Assembly (NCBI GenBank): GCA_005881885.1
Contig: VBDX01000127.1
Span: 1-64,000, forward strand
Direction: 5' to 3'
Length of the DNA stretch: 64,000 bases
DNA from: Chloroflexota bacterium
Lineage (GTDB): Bacteria > Chloroflexota > Limnocylindria > P2-11E
The notes beneath the pieces are model-generated. The model did no database searches and had not been told where the DNA came from. It worked only from the letters and a program-made list of their open reading frames with translations. A program made the translations under genes and the position numbers. Of the stretch, positions 52,138 to 60,143 are shown in pieces (position 1 is the first letter of the stretch; each line of letters starts with the position of its first letter).

Positions 52138-54126
52138 CTAACTCGCCGTCGCGTTTCGTACGCGGTCGCGCGTGAGCGGAAGCTGCCGCAGGCGAGCGCC
52201 GCACGCCGCGAAGACCGCGTTCGCGATCGCCGCCGCGGTCGGCACGGCGCCGGGCTCGCCGACGCCCGTCGGTGGTGCGCTTGCGTCGCCCTCGACCAGC
52301 ACCTCGATCGATGCGGGCGCATCGTTGAAGGTCGCGATGGGGTAGGCGTCCCAGCCGGTAGTTGTGACGCGGCCGTCGCGGTGGCGTAGCTCCTCGAGAA
52401 GCGTCCACGAGGCGGATTGCTGGATGCCGCCCTCGATCTGGTTGCGGACGCCGTCGGGATTGATGGTCTGGCCTGGATCCACGACGCACCACACGTTGAG
52501 CAAGCGGACCTGCCCCGAGGCTGTGACCTCGACCTCCGCGACCTGAGCGACGTAGGTGTCGTGATAAACGGTGCACGCGATCCCGCGACCGTGGCGCGGC
52601 GGCAGCGTCCCCCCGCTCAAGCCACTGCGCTCGGCGACGCGCTCGACGACCCGCCGGAAGCGCGGATCCTCAATATGCCGCAGACGGAACGCGAGCGGCT
52701 CCTGGCCCGATGCGGCCGCGAGCTCGTCCATGAACGATTCGATCGCGAAGACGTTCTCCGCGGCCGCGAGCGATCGGAAGTTCGCCGTCCGCAGGCGCGT
52801 CGGTTCCAGATGCAGGGTCACCTTCGCCGCGAACGGTCCGTAGGGCGGGATCGCGTTGCGCCCGGAGGTGACCGACAGGACCTGCGGGTCCAGGCCGGCC
52901 GCCGTGTGCACGTTGGTGTGCTCGTCGTAGTTCCAGGCAAGGATGTGGCCCTCCGGATCAAGTCCAGCGGTCACCTCGAGCAGCGCCTCGGGCCGGGACG
53001 GCGACCAGGCGAATTCCTCCTCGCGCGTCCACTGCAAGAGGACGGGCCGCCCGGCGCCCTTGGAGAGGATCGCGGCTTCGATCGCCGCATCGCCAAGGGT
53101 GTTGCGCCCGTACGAGCCGCTCGTGATCTGCGGCAGCACGCGGACCTTGTCTTCGGGCAGCCCCAGGGTCTTCGCGACCTGCTCCCGAACGCCGAACGGC
53201 CGGTGCGTGCCTACATACATCGTCGCGCCATCCGGTCGCACATCCGCGACCGCCGCGCTCGGACCGATCGGTGCATTCGCGATCGGAGGCAGGACGTACG
53301 TTTGCGCGAGTCGAAGAGATGCGCGCGCGAGTGCCCGGTCGACGCCGGCGTCGGACCGCATCGGCACGTCGGCGCTCGGCCCCTCGACCGGGACAAGATG
53401 CCACTCCACCTCGACCGCCCCGGCGGCGGCGCGGGCCTGCTCTTCGCGCTCCGCCACGACGCCGACGACATCGCCTTCGCGGACGACGGCGACGACGCCC
53501 GGCATCTTTCGCGCGGCCTCGTCGTTCAGCGAGCGCAGCTTCGCGCCGCGACCGGGCGGGCGGACCATCGCTCCCCGCAGCATGCCCGGAAGACGGACGT
53601 CCGCGACGAACGTCGCGCGGCCGGTGACGATGTCGCGGGCTTCGAGCCGGGGCATCGGCTGACCCGCGTAGCGCCGGCGCGAGTCGGGCATAAGCGGCAG
53701 CTCGTCGGGTATGGGCCCGGTGAGCGGCGTACCGTCCAGAAGCTCGACGTACGGGATCCGCCGGTCGCCACGGTCGACGACCGCGCCGCGGTCGGTGTCG
53801 AGCCGGTCGACGGGTACGCGAAGCTTCGCGCTGGCGCGCTCGAGCAGCTGCCGGCGCGCGAACGCCGCGGCATTGCGTAGGCGCGGCGTCTCCTGTGCGA
53901 CGGAGTGGCTTCCGAAAGTCCCGAAATCGAAGGGCACCTGCGCCGTGTCGCCGAGCACGACGTGCACGCGTTCGATAGGCAGGTCGAGCTCGTCCGCGAC
54001 GAGCTGGGCGAACGCCGTCCTGATCCCCTGTCCGAAGTCGATCTTGCCCGAGAGCGCCGTCACGGTGCCGTCGCGCTCGAGACGGATGCGCTGCTCGAGC
54101 CGCTCAGGATCCTTCCGATCCCACAT
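52138..54126 (-). CDS. Isoquinoline-1-oxidoreductase-type molybdenum hydroxylase, large subunit (permuted domains)
   Basis: A 662-residue catalytic subunit. Its domain order is permuted relative to CoxL: SGKIDFGQGIRTAFAQLVADELDL, the Mo-domain segment that CoxL has in its second half, is at residue 25. The hammerhead (RYAGQPMPRLEARDIVTGRATFVADV) comes only at about residue 170. The Mo-binding region then follows (ITSGSYGRNTLGDAAIEAAI) and VGEPGAVPTAAAIANAVFAA holds the catalytic Glu in G-E-P/x-G. This is the IorB/nicotinate-dehydrogenase arrangement, which hydroxylates N-heteroaromatic rings. No signal peptide is visible. ATG 54126 overlaps the small subunit's TGA by one base. Confidence 0.88.
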   Translation of the reverse strand: MWDRKDPERLEQRIRLERDGTVTALSGKIDFGQGIRTAFAQLVADELDLPIERVHVVLGDTAQVPFDFGTFGSHSVAQETPRLRNAAAFARRQLLERASAKLRVPVDRLDTDRGAVVDRGDRRIPYVELLDGTPLTGPIPDELPLMPDSRRRYAGQPMPRLEARDIVTGRATFVADVRLPGMLRGAMVRPPGRGAKLRSLNDEAARKMPGVVAVVREGDVVGVVAEREEQARAAAGAVEVEWHLVPVEGPSADVPMRSDAGVDRALARASLRLAQTYVLPPIANAPIGPSAAVADVRPDGATMYVGTHRPFGVREQVAKTLGLPEDKVRVLPQITSGSYGRNTLGDAAIEAAILSKGAGRPVLLQWTREEEFAWSPSRPEALLEVTAGLDPEGHILAWNYDEHTNVHTAAGLDPQVLSVTSGRNAIPPYGPFAAKVTLHLEPTRLRTANFRSLAAAENVFAIESFMDELAAASGQEPLAFRLRHIEDPRFRRVVERVAERSGLSGGTLPPRHGRGIACTVYHDTYVAQVAEVEVTASGQVRLLNVWCVVDPGQTINPDGVRNQIEGGIQQSASWTLLEELRHRDGRVTTTGWDAYPIATFNDAPASIEVLVEGDASAPPTGVGEPGAVPTAAAIANAVFAACGARLRQLPLTRDRVRNATAS

Positions 54127-54578
54127 CAGGACGCCGCTCTCTTCACGGCGCGAATGGCCCGTCCGTACACGCCGCATCTGCAGAGGTTGCCCGCGAGGGC
54201 GTCGCGGATGGCGACCTCGTCGGGGGCGCGATCGCGCGCGAGGAGGGCGGCGGCGGAGATGAGCATCCCGCTCGTGCAGTAGCCGCATTGCATCGCGTCC
54301 TCTTCGACGAAGGCGCGTTGCACCGGATGCAGCTCTTCGCCGCGCGCGAGACCTTCGACCGTGGTGATCTCCATGCGCGCGGCCTGATCCGCCGTGAGCA
54401 GGCAGGACGCCACGGCCCTCTCATCGGCGATCACGAAGCATGCCCCGCATTGACCACGGCCGCAGCCGAACCGCGTGCCGGTGAGCGCGAGGTCGTCGCG
54501 CAGCACGGAGAGGAGCGTCGCGTTCGGCGGGATATCGACGTCTCGCCGCGCGCCGTTGACCGTGAGGGTGAGCTTCAC
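54126..54578 (-). CDS. (2Fe-2S)-binding small subunit of an IorA-type molybdenum hydroxylase
   Basis: A 150-residue iron-sulfur subunit. [13 protein letters not shown] and the later SC hold the first cluster; [12 protein letters not shown] and [14 protein letters not shown] hold the second. All eight cysteines are present. In this enzyme class there is no FAD subunit, and electrons go to a cytochrome or quinone. Its ATG overlaps the hutH stop by four bases and its stop overlaps the large-subunit ATG, which links it tightly to both. Confidence 0.92.
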   Translation of the reverse strand: MKLTLTVNGARRDVDIPPNATLLSVLRDDLALTGTRFGCGRGQCGACFVIADERAVASCLLTADQAARMEITTVEGLARGEELHPVQRAFVEEDAMQCGYCTSGMLISAAALLARDRAPDEVAIRDALAGNLCRCGVYGRAIRAVKRAAS

Positions 54579-56104
54579 AAGAGCTCGGGAAGCCGCATTC
54601 GGACGGCGGCGATCAGGACCTCGCGGGCGATGGCGTCCGCCATCGCGCCGATCTCCGCGGAGAGTGAGCGGTCCTCGTCCACTTGGGCCGAACGTTCCCG
54701 GACGACGCGCCGCGCTTCCTCGACGCCCGGGCCGGTCCTGGCCTCGAGCAAGTCGAGCCCCTGTGCCGCGCAGAGGGCCTCGATCGCGAGGACCTCCCGC
54801 GTGTTGCGCACGACGTCGACGAGCTTGTGAGCGGCGTGCACGCCCATGCTCACGTGGTCCTCCATCCCTGCCGACGTGGGGAGCGATTCGACCGACGCGG
54901 GGAAGGAACGCAGGCGGTTCTCGGTCACCAGCGCGGCGGCGGTGTACTGCGCGACCATAAACCCTGAGTTCGTCCCGGGATCGCGTGTGAGGAACGGTGG
55001 CAGGCCGCTCGTGTGGCCGTTGGTCATCCGATCGACGCGCGCTTCGCTGATGTCCGCGAGCTCTGCGACCGCGATCGTCGCGAGGTCGAGCGCGATGGCG
55101 ACCGGCTGGCCGTGGAAGTTCCCGCCGCTCACGACGCGGTTGTCCTCGGCGAAGACGATCGGATTGTCGGTGACCGCATTGATCTCGATCTCGAGGACAC
55201 GCCGCGTGTAGGCGATGGCATCCCGCGACGCGCCATGGACCTGCGGCATGCAGCGGATCGAATAAGGATCCTGCACACGCAGGTCGCCGACGCGATGCGA
55301 CGCGACGTTTGGGCTTGCGGCCATGAGGGACCGAAGGTTCGCCGCGACGGCCTGCTGGCCGGGATGCGGGCGCGTCGCGTGCAGCTCGGCGTCCCAGGCG
55401 CGATCGGTCGATCGAAGGGCCTCAGCCGACATCGCGCCGACGATGTCCGCGGTGGTCGCGAGCACCTCGGCGTCGTGCAGCGCGAGGCAGCCGATCGCGG
55501 TCATCACCTGCGTTCCATTGATCAGCGACACGCCCTCTTTCGGCGCGAGCTCGATCGGCTTGAGCCCGGCCGCCTTGAGCGACTCCGCTCCCGGGCGGCG
55601 CTTCCCTTCGGCCACCGTTTCGCCTTCGCCGATCAGCACCAGCGCGGCGTGCGCGAGCGGGGCGAGGTCGCCGGACGCTCCGACGCTCCCGTGTCGCGGG
55701 ATGACCGGATGGACCCGCCGATTCAGCATGTCGCAAAGCAAGTTGACCACGTCTGTTCGCACGCCGGAATGTCCGGCCGCGAGCGTATTCGCGCGGAGCA
55801 GCAGGACCGCGCGCACCACGTCTTCGGGAAGCGCGGGGCCGACGCCCACCGCGTGGCTTCGCACGAGGTTACGCTGCAAAGCGCGCAGATCCCCGTGCGC
55901 CACGCGCACAGCCGCAAGATCGCCGAAACCGGTGTTCACGCCGTAGACGGGATCGTCACCCTCGGCGATCTGCGCGACCACCTTGGCCGCCTGCTGTACC
56001 TGACGCTCCGCGGCGCGATCGAGGCCTACCGCGACGTCGCGGCGCGCGACCGCGACGACGTCCGCGATCGAGAGATCGTGCCCGGTGAGGCGGAGGGTCG
56101 CTAT
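54575..56104 (-). CDS. hutH: Histidine ammonia-lyase
   Basis: About 509 residues. The MIO cofactor forms from Ala-Ser-Gly in GSVGASGDLAPLAHAAL; VYGVNTGFGDL and LQRNLVRSHAVGVG (the Ser-His pair typical of histidine selectivity) contact substrate, and TSAGMEDHVSMG retains the catalytic Glu. It converts histidine to urocanate and ammonia. The motif usually reads NQEDHVS, so GM here is unusual. The family N-terminus (TLRLTGHDLSIADVV) has no ATG, GTG or TTG. ATA 56104 would overlap the upstream TAG as ATAG and gives a family-like length; GTG 56167 is the next canonical choice. It is coupled to a molybdenum hydroxylase. Confidence 0.92.
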   Translation of the reverse strand: MATLRLTGHDLSIADVVAVARRDVAVGLDRAAERQVQQAAKVVAQIAEGDDPVYGVNTGFGDLAAVRVAHGDLRALQRNLVRSHAVGVGPALPEDVVRAVLLLRANTLAAGHSGVRTDVVNLLCDMLNRRVHPVIPRHGSVGASGDLAPLAHAALVLIGEGETVAEGKRRPGAESLKAAGLKPIELAPKEGVSLINGTQVMTAIGCLALHDAEVLATTADIVGAMSAEALRSTDRAWDAELHATRPHPGQQAVAANLRSLMAASPNVASHRVGDLRVQDPYSIRCMPQVHGASRDAIAYTRRVLEIEINAVTDNPIVFAEDNRVVSGGNFHGQPVAIALDLATIAVAELADISEARVDRMTNGHTSGLPPFLTRDPGTNSGFMVAQYTAAALVTENRLRSFPASVESLPTSAGMEDHVSMGVHAAHKLVDVVRNTREVLAIEALCAAQGLDLLEARTGPGVEEARRVVRERSAQVDEDRSLSAEIGAMADAIAREVLIAAVRMRLPELL

Positions 56105-56616
56105 TTCAGATTCTCGCGATACCAGCGGCTGAGTTCGGTGTAATGCTCGGCCGCTCGCACGGTCCACCGCGCATCGTCGGGGCGCACCTCGCGCACCACT
56201 TTCGCGGGGACGCCGAGCACCAGCGAACGTGCGGGCGGCGAGAACTTCTCCGGCAGGACGGCGCCCGCTCCCACGATCGTCTCCGCGCCGATGACGTTCC
56301 CACCCACCAGCACCGCCGCCTGCCCGATCAGGACGTTGCGGGCGATGACGCTCGAGTGCACGAGCGCGTTGTGCCCGATCGTGACGTCCGGACCCACCAA
56401 CGTTGGCTCGCCCTCGTCCGTGTGGATCGTCGAGTTGTCCTGGACGTTGGTGCGCTCGCCGATCACGATCCGATCCATGTCGCCGCGCAGGACCGTCCCG
56501 AACCACACCGACGCGCCACTTTGCACCGTCACGTCGCCGATGAGCACGGCCGTGGGGGCGACGAACGCATCGGGGGCGACCTTCGGCATCTTCCCGCGGT
56601 AGCCGTAAAGCGGCAC
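56101..56616 (-). CDS. Gamma-carbonic-anhydrase-like hexapeptide protein
   Basis: A 171-residue left-handed beta-helix trimer protein. Repeats run from PKVAPDAFVAPTAVLIGDVTVQSGASVWFG to VGAGAVLPEKF. The zinc-site positions are kept: His in STIHTDEGE and two His in IGHNALVH. This is the YrdA/PaaY/gamma-CA group; activity varies, and some act as thioesterases or acyltransferase scaffolds. Start GTG 56616. It heads the four-gene operon with hutH and the molybdenum hydroxylase, and is 18 bases from the divergent DAHP synthase gene. Confidence 0.87.
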   Translation of the reverse strand: MPLYGYRGKMPKVAPDAFVAPTAVLIGDVTVQSGASVWFGTVLRGDMDRIVIGERTNVQDNSTIHTDEGEPTLVGPDVTIGHNALVHSSVIARNVLIGQAAVLVGGNVIGAETIVGAGAVLPEKFSPPARSLVLGVPAKVVREVRPDDARWTVRAAEHYTELSRWYRENLK

Positions 56617-56634
56617 GTCGGGAACAATAGTGCG

Positions 56635-57750
56635 ATGAAGACGCGCGACCTTCGGGTCACCGGCTATCGCCCGCTGGTCCCGCCGGCGATCATCCTCGAG
56701 GAGCTTGCCCTCTCCGAGAGCGGCTCGCGAGCGGTGGCCCGCTGGCGCGACGAGCTCGCACGCATTCTGGACCTCGACGACGGCCGCCTCATGGCGATCG
56801 TCGGCCCGTGCTCGATACACGATCCCGTGGCGGCCCTCGACTACGCGCGCCACCTGCGCGCGGTTGGCGACGAGCTTCGCGACGACCTCGTCGTGGTGAT
56901 GCGTGCGTACTTCATGAAGCCGCGCACCAGCGTCGGCTGGAAAGGTCTCGTCTCGGATCCCCGCCGGGACGGCTCGTTCCGGATCAACGACGGATTGCGA
57001 ATGACGCGCCGGCTTCTCCTGGACCTCGTTGAGATCGGCATCCCCGCCGCCTGCGAGTTCGTGGATCCTATCTCGCCGCAGTACACGAGCGACTTGGTCG
57101 CGTGGGCGGCGATCGGCGCGCGTACGACTGAAAGCCAGGTCCATCGCGAGCTCGCGTCCGGTCTCTCGATGCCCGTGGGATTCAAGAACGGGACCGATGG
57201 GAACGTCCAGGTCGCGATCGACGCCGTGCGCACGGCGCGCGAGCCACACAGTTTCATGGGGGTCACCGAACAGGGGCTTGCGGCGATAGTCGAGACCGGC
57301 GGGAATCCAAGCGCGCACGTCGTCCTACGCGGGGGCACGCCCGGTCCGAATCACGGACGCGAGAGCGTCGGCCGGGCTCTCGAAGCCCTGCGCTCGATCG
57401 GTCTGCCCGCCCACGTCGTCATCGATCTCTCGCACGGCAACAGCGGCCGCGATCACCGCCGCCAACAGACGGTCGCCCGCGACGTCGCGGCGCAGATCGC
57501 CGAGGGCGAGCGAGGGATAGTCGGGGTGATGGCCGAGAGCTTTCTCGTCGAGGGTCGTCAGGACGCCGAGGCCGAGCCGCTTGTCTACGGGCAGAGCATC
57601 ACCGACGCGTGCATCGGATGGGAGACGACCGTCGACGTTCTGCGAGACCTCGCGACAGCGGTCCGCGCTCGCCGCGTGGCGGTCTCTACCTCTGCCGCTC
57701 GATCAGGCGATACCCGAAGCCCCGCGCCGTCTCGATCGACACCTCGGTGA
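56635..57750 (+). CDS. Class I 3-deoxy-7-phosphoheptulonate (DAHP) synthase
   Basis: A 371-residue enzyme joining phosphoenolpyruvate and erythrose-4-phosphate in the first step of aromatic amino acid synthesis. AIVGPCSIHDPVAALDYARHL, MRAYFMKPRTSVGWKGLVSDP, GIPAACEFVDPISPQY, WAAIGARTTESQVHRELASGLSMPVGFKNGTDG and HVVIDLSHGNSGRDHRRQ are the aroF/G/H-type motifs. Which paralogue it is cannot be told. Start ATG 56635; the track frame upstream is fusion. The last ~20 residues overlap the response-regulator gene and are not family-like. Confidence 0.93.
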   Translation: MKTRDLRVTGYRPLVPPAIILEELALSESGSRAVARWRDELARILDLDDGRLMAIVGPCSIHDPVAALDYARHLRAVGDELRDDLVVVMRAYFMKPRTSVGWKGLVSDPRRDGSFRINDGLRMTRRLLLDLVEIGIPAACEFVDPISPQYTSDLVAWAAIGARTTESQVHRELASGLSMPVGFKNGTDGNVQVAIDAVRTAREPHSFMGVTEQGLAAIVETGGNPSAHVVLRGGTPGPNHGRESVGRALEALRSIGLPAHVVIDLSHGNSGRDHRRQQTVARDVAAQIAEGERGIVGVMAESFLVEGRQDAEAEPLVYGQSITDACIGWETTVDVLRDLATAVRARRVAVSTSAARSGDTRSPAPSRSTPR

Positions 57751-58423
57751 CGGGAGCCTGCTCCAGCTTCTTGCGGAGCCGGCCAACGTGCACGTCGACG
57801 AGACGCGTGTCGCTCCCGGGCTCGTAGCTCCAGACCCCGACCAGAAGATCGTCGCGCGTGAAAACGCGTCCGGGCTCGCCAGCCAGCGTCCGCAGGAGCT
57901 TGAACTCCGTGGGCGTCAGCGGAAGCTGCTTGTCGCCCGCGATCGCCTGCAGGCTCGCGAGATCGATGATGAACCGACCAAACCGGAGCTGCCGGTCCTT
58001 GCCGTGATCGCCGTGGATGCGGTCACGGCGCAGAAGCGCCTCGACGCGCGCGGCGAGCTCGTCGTTGTCGAATGGCTTGCCCAGGTAATCATCCGCACCG
58101 ATGCGCAGACCGACGACTCGGTCGGGCGGGTCGTCCTTCGCGGACAGAAAGAGGATCGGAACATCGGAGTTATGCCGGAGCTGAAGGCAGAGACTTATCC
58201 CGTCGACGCTCGGCATGAGCACGTCGAGTGTCACCAGATCCGGATGGAACTCATTGAAGCTGTCCATCGCCTGGCGCGCGTCGGTGATGGCTCGCACCTG
58301 GTGTCCGGCCTCAGCGAGTACGGTGCCGACCAGCTGCGCCACGTCCCGGTCGTCGTCGACCACGAGGATGCGTCCCCCGAGCGCCGCCGGGCGTGCGGCC
58401 GGAGCAACTTCCTGGTCAAGCAT
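57686..58423 (-). CDS. OmpR/PhoB-family response regulator
   Basis: A 245-residue regulator. The receiver domain is ILVVDDDRDVAQLV, LVTLDVLMPSVDGISL (phospho-accepting Asp), FLSAKDD and the conserved Lys of DYLGKPF. The winged-helix domain is LPLTPTEFKLLRTLAGEPGRVFTRDDLL and DVHVGRLRKKLE. Start ATG 58423 is closest to the domain; ATG 58450 is possible. No histidine kinase is adjacent, so it is an orphan here. Its 3' end overlaps the DAHP synthase gene by 65 bases. Confidence 0.9.
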   Translation of the reverse strand: MLDQEVAPAARPAALGGRILVVDDDRDVAQLVGTVLAEAGHQVRAITDARQAMDSFNEFHPDLVTLDVLMPSVDGISLCLQLRHNSDVPILFLSAKDDPPDRVVGLRIGADDYLGKPFDNDELAARVEALLRRDRIHGDHGKDRQLRFGRFIIDLASLQAIAGDKQLPLTPTEFKLLRTLAGEPGRVFTRDDLLVGVWSYEPGSDTRLVDVHVGRLRKKLEQAPVTEVSIETARGFGYRLIERQR

Positions 58424-58507
58424 GTGTAACGAAAGCCCGGCATGCGGCATGCCATTTGTGAAGACGAGCGCCCGCTCGACCGCCTTTTCATCATCTTTGG
58501 CGAGTTG

Positions 58508-59392
58508 TTAGGCCAAAGCGGCGTTCAGCCGAGCGAGCGTGCCGGCGACCCAATCGGCTCTTGCGCCGACCTCCGTGGGCCATGGCGTAAAGAACAAGCG
58601 GTCGGTGTCGTTCTCGATCTGCTGACGCACTTGCGCCCCTCGTTCGGTCGTGCGGAGCGCGTCAGACTCGACCAGGCCGTCTTTACGGAATCGCGCGACC
58701 GCCGCCCTGACGTCTTCCGGACGCTGATGCGGCATCAGGCCGATCAGCGCCGTTTCGTCAGCGGCCTTCCCACGCCAAATCGCCGTGAGGACCTCGGTCT
58801 GGGGACCCGTAAGTCCGGCCGCACGCCAGGCCGCCATGTGACAGTCGTCGCGCACCTGCCAGAGGCCGTAGACCGCAGCATCGAGCTGGGCGAATGACCC
58901 GGCGGGCGGGTCATCGCCGCGGTACGCGAATGCCCATGGCGTGTGTCTTCGCTCCCGCGGTTCTTCCGCCTTCGCCGCCGCGAGGAAGGCGCGATCGAGC
59001 AGTCGCGCGAGCTCGGAGAGCTCCTCTTGCGGCAACACGGCGAGCGTCGCGTAATGCGCGCGGGCCGCCTCATGCATCGCCTGTGCGAGACCGCGACCTT
59101 TGTCGGTGAGGTGCCAGCGCCCGTCGCGCTCCTCGACGAGGCCCGCGCCACGCGCCGCCGCGGCCTGCGGCAGCCAGCGATCCGGGATCGTCGAGTACGG
59201 GCTCACAAGATCCCCGGGCTCGGCGGTCGCGCCCTTCGGACCGCGATACGAGAGATTGATCGTCCACATGAACGCCGGCCGGTCGAGGCCGAGCTCCTCG
59301 ATCTTCTGGAGAGGAAAGGTCATCTTCGAGCGGCGCGTGTTCAGGAACTCCGGTAGCAGCGGTGGGATATTGGTGGGGAAGGGTGGCCTCAC
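58508..59392 (-). CDS. SCO6745-like helix-turn-helix protein
   Basis: A 294-residue protein. DRPAFMWTINLSYRGPKGATAEPGDLVSPYSTIPDRWLPQA and the later VYGLWQVRDDCHMAAWRAAGLTGPQTEVLTAIW match proteins related to Streptomyces SCO6745, with winged-helix-like segments (GAGLVEERDGRWHLTDKGRGLAQA; FRKDGLVESDALRTTERG). Probably two related halves that bind DNA or a ligand; function unproven. The start at 59392 is uncertain, as the first ~25 residues are not clearly part of the fold. Confidence 0.78.
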   Translation of the reverse strand: MRPPFPTNIPPLLPEFLNTRRSKMTFPLQKIEELGLDRPAFMWTINLSYRGPKGATAEPGDLVSPYSTIPDRWLPQAAAARGAGLVEERDGRWHLTDKGRGLAQAMHEAARAHYATLAVLPQEELSELARLLDRAFLAAAKAEEPRERRHTPWAFAYRGDDPPAGSFAQLDAAVYGLWQVRDDCHMAAWRAAGLTGPQTEVLTAIWRGKAADETALIGLMPHQRPEDVRAAVARFRKDGLVESDALRTTERGAQVRQQIENDTDRLFFTPWPTEVGARADWVAGTLARLNAALA

Positions 59393-59410
59393 CCGATCAT
59401 TGTGCGGCCC

Positions 59411-59779
59411 TCAGCGTGCGCTGCTCTGCTGCTCCCGCTCGGCGTCGTCGACGCAATACGGCGTTTCGGGTACGAGCTCGAGACGCTCTTCGGGAATGGG
59501 CTGGCCGCAAACGACGCAGCGTCCGTACTTGCCACGCTCGAGCCGCGCGAGGGCTTCATCGATGAGCGCGATCTTCGCCTCGAACATGTTTTGCCGCGCG
59601 ACGTCGAGCTCGCGCGCCTCGGTCTCGCTGGCGGCGTCGGCGGGATGCTGATCGACGAGCGCGATTTCCCCACCGCTGTCGCGCTGGGGGACCGCGAGGC
59701 GTTCGCGGATGCGCTCCACCGTTCCTTGGAGGTCCGCGCGCTCCCGCACCAGGCGCTCGCGCATCGCGTTGCGGTCCAC
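59411..59779 (-). CDS. DksA/TraR-like protein with incomplete zinc finger
   Basis: A 122-residue protein with an N-terminal coiled coil (RERLVRERADLQGTVERIRERL) and a C-terminal zinc-ribbon CVVCGQPIPEERLELVPETPYCVDD. The usual fourth Cys is replaced by Asp (CxxD), so zinc is bound weakly or not at all. DksA relatives bind the secondary channel of RNA polymerase and alter ribosomal and amino acid promoters. Start GTG 59779 has GGAGG 6 bases upstream. Divergent from the rhodanese gene. Confidence 0.85.
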   Translation of the reverse strand: MDRNAMRERLVRERADLQGTVERIRERLAVPQRDSGGEIALVDQHPADAASETEARELDVARQNMFEAKIALIDEALARLERGKYGRCVVCGQPIPEERLELVPETPYCVDDAEREQQSSAR

Positions 59780-59808
59780 TTCTCGCCTCCGTACGCCAGA
59801 ATTGACCC

Positions 59809-60126
59809 GTGCTTCCCCCAGACGTCAGCAAGCGGCGTTCCGAGCTGCACCTTCTCGACGTGCGAGAGCAGGACGAATGGGACGCCGGCCACATCGATGG
59901 CGCGCAGCACATCCCGCTCGGCGAGCTCGGAGCTCGCGTCGGCGAGGTCCCGAAGGATCGTGTCGTCGTCGCGGTCTGCCGTAGCGGTTCGCGGAGCGAC
60001 CGCGCCGCGAAAGCCCTGCGGGCGAGCGGCTTCGAGGCCGAGAACCTCGACGGCGGCGTAGCCGCCTGGGCCCGCTCGGGCTTGCCGCTCGTCACCAGGT
60101 CCGGCGGCGCCGGTCGCGTGATCTAG
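59809..60126 (+). CDS. Single-domain rhodanese (sulfurtransferase)
   Basis: A 105-residue rhodanese. LHLLDVREQDEWDAGHIDGAQHIPLGEL and VVVAVCRSGSRSDRAAKALRASGF carry the active-site Cys in CRSGSRS, and LDGGVAAWARSGLPL ends the domain. It moves sulfur from thiosulfate or persulfides to a thiol acceptor. Start GTG 59809. The MBL-rhodanese fusion two genes downstream suggests a shared role in sulfur detoxification. Confidence 0.9.
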   Translation: MLPPDVSKRRSELHLLDVREQDEWDAGHIDGAQHIPLGELGARVGEVPKDRVVVAVCRSGSRSDRAAKALRASGFEAENLDGGVAAWARSGLPLVTRSGGAGRVI

Positions 60127-60143
60127 CCGGTACCCTCGAAGCG

